Shown here piece by piece: positions 61,079 through 64,000 of a stretch of DNA of 64,000 bases. The stretch's first letter is position 1, and the number at the start of each line of letters is the position of its first letter. A program made the position numbers and the translations under genes. The notes below the pieces were generated by a model that ran no database searches, was not told the origin of the DNA, and saw nothing but the letters and a program-made list of their open reading frames with translations. Source of the stretch: Bacteroidales bacterium (lineage in GTDB: Bacteria; Bacteroidota; Bacteroidia; Bacteroidales; F082). The stretch lies in contig JALNZT010000018.1 in NCBI GenBank assembly GCA_023229135.1, positions 1 to 64,000 of the forward strand, given 5' to 3'.

Positions 61079-61504
61079 TTATTTCATTTGGTCTCTGAAC
61101 CTGAGATAGAGTAAAATAAAAACGGTTGTCAACAGCAGATCGAACATCGGAAAAGTATCTATCGGTTTGTAGATATATACCGTTGAAACGATCAGCATCA
61201 GCAGCTGTGCGATGGCATATAAATGAAAACCTGCACGCCGAAGCTTCCACATAAAACGCACGCCATTAAAAGAGATGATTTGCAAAAGACCGGAAATGAT
61301 AAAATAATTCCTGTTGACTTTAGCAAACATTTCAAAATTATACTCCAGCGCCTGAAAAGCTTCTTCCTGAAGCATTTCCAAAATAAGTTCGTGGTTGAAA
61401 TAGACGAACAAGTTACTCACTGAACCCAAACCACTGCCTATAAAGCTGAGAATACAAAGGAAGGTTAACAGTTGCGGACGTTTTTCGGGCTGTGTAATAA
61501 TCAT
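61079..61504 (-). CDS. Hypothetical small membrane protein
   Basis: 141-aa membrane protein with about four hydrophobic segments (about 12-35, 65-85, 92-112 and 116-135) and an acidic helical stretch between the first two (ELILEMLQEEAFQALEYNFE). The RPQLLTFLCILSFIGSGLG opening occurs in small Bacteroidota membrane proteins of unknown role. First gene of a two-gene leftward unit. A divergent thioredoxin gene lies 252 bases away. Confidence 0.7.
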   Translation of the reverse strand: MIITQPEKRPQLLTFLCILSFIGSGLGSVSNLFVYFNHELILEMLQEEAFQALEYNFEMFAKVNRNYFIISGLLQIISFNGVRFMWKLRRAGFHLYAIAQLLMLIVSTVYIYKPIDTFPMFDLLLTTVFILLYLRFRDQMK

Positions 61505-61726
61505 GCTATGTAGCGTTTATGTTTTGTGTTACTTCAATTATTTTTATAAAACTCCCAGCTAATCAACAGCTAAAAGGATTTTTTTAGGTGCGAAAGGTCT
61601 CTTGGCATTAGGGTTCAATCGGCAAAAGCAAAAGCTAAATTAAGTTTTTTAACGCTAATTGCAACTTCTACCCTCTTTTTATACCCACATCAGCCTTCTG
61701 CAATCATCAGGCTTTCATTAAATGTC

Positions 61727-61734
61727 TATTTTTG
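61727..61734 (+). promoter_or_regulatory. -7 promoter box of the thioredoxin gene
   Basis: TATTTTTG matches TAnnTTTG, 22 bases before the start codon at 61757. No clear -33 TTG was seen. Confidence 0.48.
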
Positions 61735-61756
61735 CCACCTCAAAACCAGTTAAAAC

Positions 61757-62083
61757 ATGCGTGAGATAAATACAGAAATTCTTCAACAAGAGATTGCCCA
61801 ATCAGCAGCTATACTTGTCTATTTTTATAGCGATCGCTGCGCTCCCTGCGTCAGTTTGCGCCCCAAGGTAGAGAAACTATTACTGGAATCTTTCCCGGAA
61901 ATGAAACTGATTTTAATTGATTCAGAAAAACAGCCTGAAATCGCAGCACATCACAGTGTTTTCGCAAACCCAACACTACTGCTGTTTTTCGATGGCCACG
62001 AACACCATCGACTGAGCAAATATGTTTCCATTTCGCAACTTTCGGAAGTGATTGATCGGCCTTACCACCTGTTATTAGATTAA
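61757..62083 (+). CDS. Thioredoxin-family protein
   Basis: 108-aa thioredoxin fold protein with active site Cys28-Ala-Pro-Cys31 (CAPC instead of the usual CGPC). The cis-proline segment NPTLLLFFDG and the general length match thioredoxins. No signal peptide, so cytoplasmic. The redox potential may differ because of the CAPC motif. Single gene facing hutH across a weak shared terminator; partner unknown. Confidence 0.9.
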   Translation: MREINTEILQQEIAQSAAILVYFYSDRCAPCVSLRPKVEKLLLESFPEMKLILIDSEKQPEIAAHHSVFANPTLLLFFDGHEHHRLSKYVSISQLSEVIDRPYHLLLD

Positions 62084-62094
62084 ATAATCTTTAC

Positions 62095-62130
62095 AAAAAG
62101 GCCACCGATAGTATTTTTCAATGGCCATTT
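62095..62130. terminator. Possible bidirectional terminator
   Basis: AAAAAGGCCA and TGGCCATTTT pair over a short GC core with a 17-base loop between the convergent thioredoxin and hutH genes. Confidence 0.5.
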
Positions 62131-62136
62131 TATTGA

Positions 62137-63654
62137 TTAGATCGCGTTGGTAATCGCGTCAGGTATTTCCAAGGGAACTTGCCGCAAAAACTCAATCGAA
62201 TGTGCTATTTCGGGATACATCACCTTATCATTGGTAACAAAATCAACCTTTTCGCGGTAGGCATCGACAAATTGCTCCAGGAAATCAGAAGATTTTGCAG
62301 GACGTCTGAACTCCAATGCCTGAGCTGCATTAAACAATTCTATGGCTAAGATGCGCTCCAGGTTATCAACCACACGCAAAGCTTTGGTGGCTGCATTGGC
62401 GCCCATGCTCACGTGATCTTCCTGACCCTGAGAGGATACGATAGAATCAACAGAGGCCGGTGTGCAAAGCTGTTTGTTCTGACTTACCAGGCTCGCAGCG
62501 GTATATTGCGGAATCATAAAACCAGAATTAAGGCCGGGCTTAGCGACCAAAAAGGCGGGCAAATTACGCTTTCCGCTCAAAAGCTTATAAGTGCGCCTTT
62601 CGCTGATGTTGCCCAATTCGCTTATGGCAATAGCCATATTATCAAGCGATAAAGCGAGCGGTTGTCCGTGAAAGTTTCCAGCAGAAATGATCAGGTCGTC
62701 ATCCGGGAAAATTGTCGGATTATCGGTCACGGCATTAATTTCGTCGCTAAATACAGTTGCTATAAAATTTATGGCATCTTTAGAAGCACCATGCACCTGC
62801 GGAATACACCTGAACGAATAAGGATCCTGCACATGGGCTTTTTCGCGACTTATCAACTCGCTGCCTTCCAGCAAATCGCGAAAGCGTTTGGCAGTTGCAA
62901 TCTGTCCTTTGTGATGACGCACCTGATGAACCTGATCGAAAAAGGGTTCGATGCGGCCATCAAAAGCCTCCAGCGAAAGCGCGCCAATAACATCGGCCAG
63001 CATAGAAAGCCTGAAAGTTTTAAGCAGCGCGAAAACACCGTATGCACTCATAAACTGGGTGCCGTTGAGCAAAGCCAGGCCTTCTTTGGATTTCAGTTGT
63101 ATGGTTTCCCAACCGAAAACAGGCAGCACCTCAGCGGCGGGTTTTACTTCACCTTTATAATATACCTCGCCCATGCCAAGCAGCGGCAGCGCAAGATGCG
63201 CCAGCGGTGCCAAATCGCCCGAAGCACCCAGCGATCCCATTTCATAAACCACGGGCAGCACATCGGCATTGTAAAAATCAATAAGCCTTTGTACTGTAAT
63301 TAATTGAACGCCAGAATGGCCGTAGCTCAAACTCTGTGCTTTGAGCAAGAGCATCAGGCGAATAATTTCTTTGGGAACAAAGTCACCGGTACCGCATGCA
63401 TGCGACATCACCAGGTTTTCCTGCAGCTGTCCCAAATCTTCTTTAGAAATATTGGTATCGCAAAGCGAACCAAACCCAGTGCTTATACCATAGATTGGTG
63501 TGGTTTGGTGTTCCATTTTCTCGTCGAGATAGTTGCGGCATTTTTCAATTTTTGCTACAGCCTCTTCCGAAAGTGCCAGCTTATAATTCCCTTTGATGAT
63601 ATCAAAAAGGCGCTGGAAAGTAAGTTTTTCTGCTGAAATATAATGTGTGTTCAT
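62137..63654 (-). CDS. hutH: Histidine ammonia-lyase
   Basis: 505-aa enzyme that deaminates histidine to urocanate. The self-forming MIO cofactor triad is Ala144-Ser145-Gly146 in GSLGASGDLAPLAH. YGISTGFGSL near residue 55 supplies the catalytic tyrosine, and SAGNFHGQPLA and MGANAATKAL match the family. Length is normal. No hutU, hutI or ftcd gene is adjacent inside the window. The hisS gene lies upstream on the same strand 137 bases away. A tyrosine or phenylalanine ammonia-lyase is unlikely given the close histidine-type blocks. Cytoplasmic. Confidence 0.95.
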   Translation of the reverse strand: MNTHYISAEKLTFQRLFDIIKGNYKLALSEEAVAKIEKCRNYLDEKMEHQTTPIYGISTGFGSLCDTNISKEDLGQLQENLVMSHACGTGDFVPKEIIRLMLLLKAQSLSYGHSGVQLITVQRLIDFYNADVLPVVYEMGSLGASGDLAPLAHLALPLLGMGEVYYKGEVKPAAEVLPVFGWETIQLKSKEGLALLNGTQFMSAYGVFALLKTFRLSMLADVIGALSLEAFDGRIEPFFDQVHQVRHHKGQIATAKRFRDLLEGSELISREKAHVQDPYSFRCIPQVHGASKDAINFIATVFSDEINAVTDNPTIFPDDDLIISAGNFHGQPLALSLDNMAIAISELGNISERRTYKLLSGKRNLPAFLVAKPGLNSGFMIPQYTAASLVSQNKQLCTPASVDSIVSSQGQEDHVSMGANAATKALRVVDNLERILAIELFNAAQALEFRRPAKSSDFLEQFVDAYREKVDFVTNDKVMYPEIAHSIEFLRQVPLEIPDAITNAI

Positions 63655-63791
63655 TAACTATTAAATCTTAAAATTTCTGTTCAATTATTTAAACGCTATT
63701 ATCACGGTGGAATTTAACCAAGAAATCTCCAAAAAGTGATTTCCGGTTAATTTGAATCAGAAAACTTAAAATCCAGACTAAAGCCATTGAA

Positions 63792-64000
63792 TTAGGGGTT
63801 TTGAATTTTCAAAATCGTTGTAATTAACTGATCTGCTGCCACTTCAAGCTGTTCGCCACTCAGCATATTTTTCAGTGTGAATTTTTGCTCCGCCACTTCT
63901 GTTTCGCCGGCCATCACCACCAGTGGGATATGTTTTTGATCGGCATACTTCATTTGCTTTTTTAGCTTGGCATCATCCGGGAAAACTTCGGCACTCAGGC
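63792..64000 (-). CDS. hisS: Histidyl-tRNA synthetase, C-terminal part (runs off the window)
   Basis: The last 68 codons of a leftward gene, read from 63998 to a TAA stop at 63794-63792. The translation opens LSAEVFPDDAKLKKQMKYAD and continues with PLVVMAGETEVAEQKFTLKN. This matches the anticodon-binding domain of class II histidyl-tRNA synthetase, where KYAD, the GE segment and LKNM are typical. The catalytic core lies beyond the right edge. Only the C-terminal domain is visible, so other class IIa synthetases cannot be fully excluded. Confidence 0.8.
   Translation of the reverse strand, partial: LSAEVFPDDAKLKKQMKYADQKHIPLVVMAGETEVAEQKFTLKNMLSGEQLEVAADQLITTILKIQNP

Overview
The window looks like a chromosomal segment of a Bacteroidota bacterium, probably an environmental Bacteroidia. 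The signs are two SusC/SusD outer-membrane pairs, a CarboxypepD_reg-type TonB receptor, a protein with a type IX secretion sorting domain, lipoprotein signals, promoters of the TTG-N17-20-TAnnTTTG type and few Shine-Dalgarno sites. No rRNA, prophage or CRISPR array is visible. One tRNA (Gly, anticodon CCC) is present. The last gene, hisS, runs off the right edge.

Layout. 0-6.5 kb: mutS2, then osmC facing away from a Crp/Fnr-type regulator, embedded in a long array of imperfect hairpins around a RAYT-type (REP-associated) Y1 transposase. 6.5-22.4 kb: an alpha-glucan/trehalose island. A leftward operon encodes TreS, a beta-phosphoglucomutase/GH65 phosphorylase fusion and two uridine-kinase-like kinases. 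Facing it are a secreted SusA-like GH13, a secreted GH31 and a GH13 lipoprotein. A type II restriction-modification island (XRE regulator, Dam-like methylase, AlwI-family nuclease) sits inside this rightward gene series. 22.5-24.8 kb: three small leftward units (a broken secreted-protein gene, a HEPN protein, a DUF433/DUF5615 toxin-antitoxin pair), each ending in a long inverted repeat that resembles an integron attC site. 25-27.2 kb: a lipoprotein, a second RAYT whose reading frame contains a GTAG-type palindrome, a tandem partial copy of it, and tRNA-Gly. 27-34 kb: oligopeptidase B-like S9 peptidase, TonB receptor, CbpA-type DnaJ, LiaF-like and PspC proteins. 34.7-37.9 kb: NADP isocitrate dehydrogenase and a mitochondrial-like citrate synthase in one operon, then YjbQ. 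38-44.2 kb: EgtD-like methyltransferase, tri-domain rhodanese, a cNMP-binding/degenerate histidine-kinase protein, a T9SS cargo, a lipoprotein and AcpH. 44.4-49.1 kb: IorAB, an M23 lipoprotein and an outer-membrane barrel. 49.4-60.4 kb: two SusC/SusD operons. 60.6-64 kb: two small membrane proteins, a thioredoxin, hutH and the 3' end of hisS.

How the genes fit together. The 7-22 kb enzymes could degrade starch outside the cell or in the periplasm (SusA-like GH13, GH31, GH13 lipoprotein) and process maltose and trehalose inside it (TreS, phosphorylase, beta-phosphoglucomutase to glucose 6-phosphate). Two LacI-operator-like sites lie between the divergent glucan operons, and a similar site lies upstream of the first SusC gene, so the importer may belong to the same regulon (inference). 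Icd and citrate synthase supply the oxidative TCA branch.

The least ordinary parts are (i) the 128-bp-period hairpin array around the first RAYT, made of two hairpin types that are inverted versions of one design with bulged bases, and (ii) the attC-like cassette array at 22.5-24.8 kb, with no integrase in view. Both are read from sequence patterns only.
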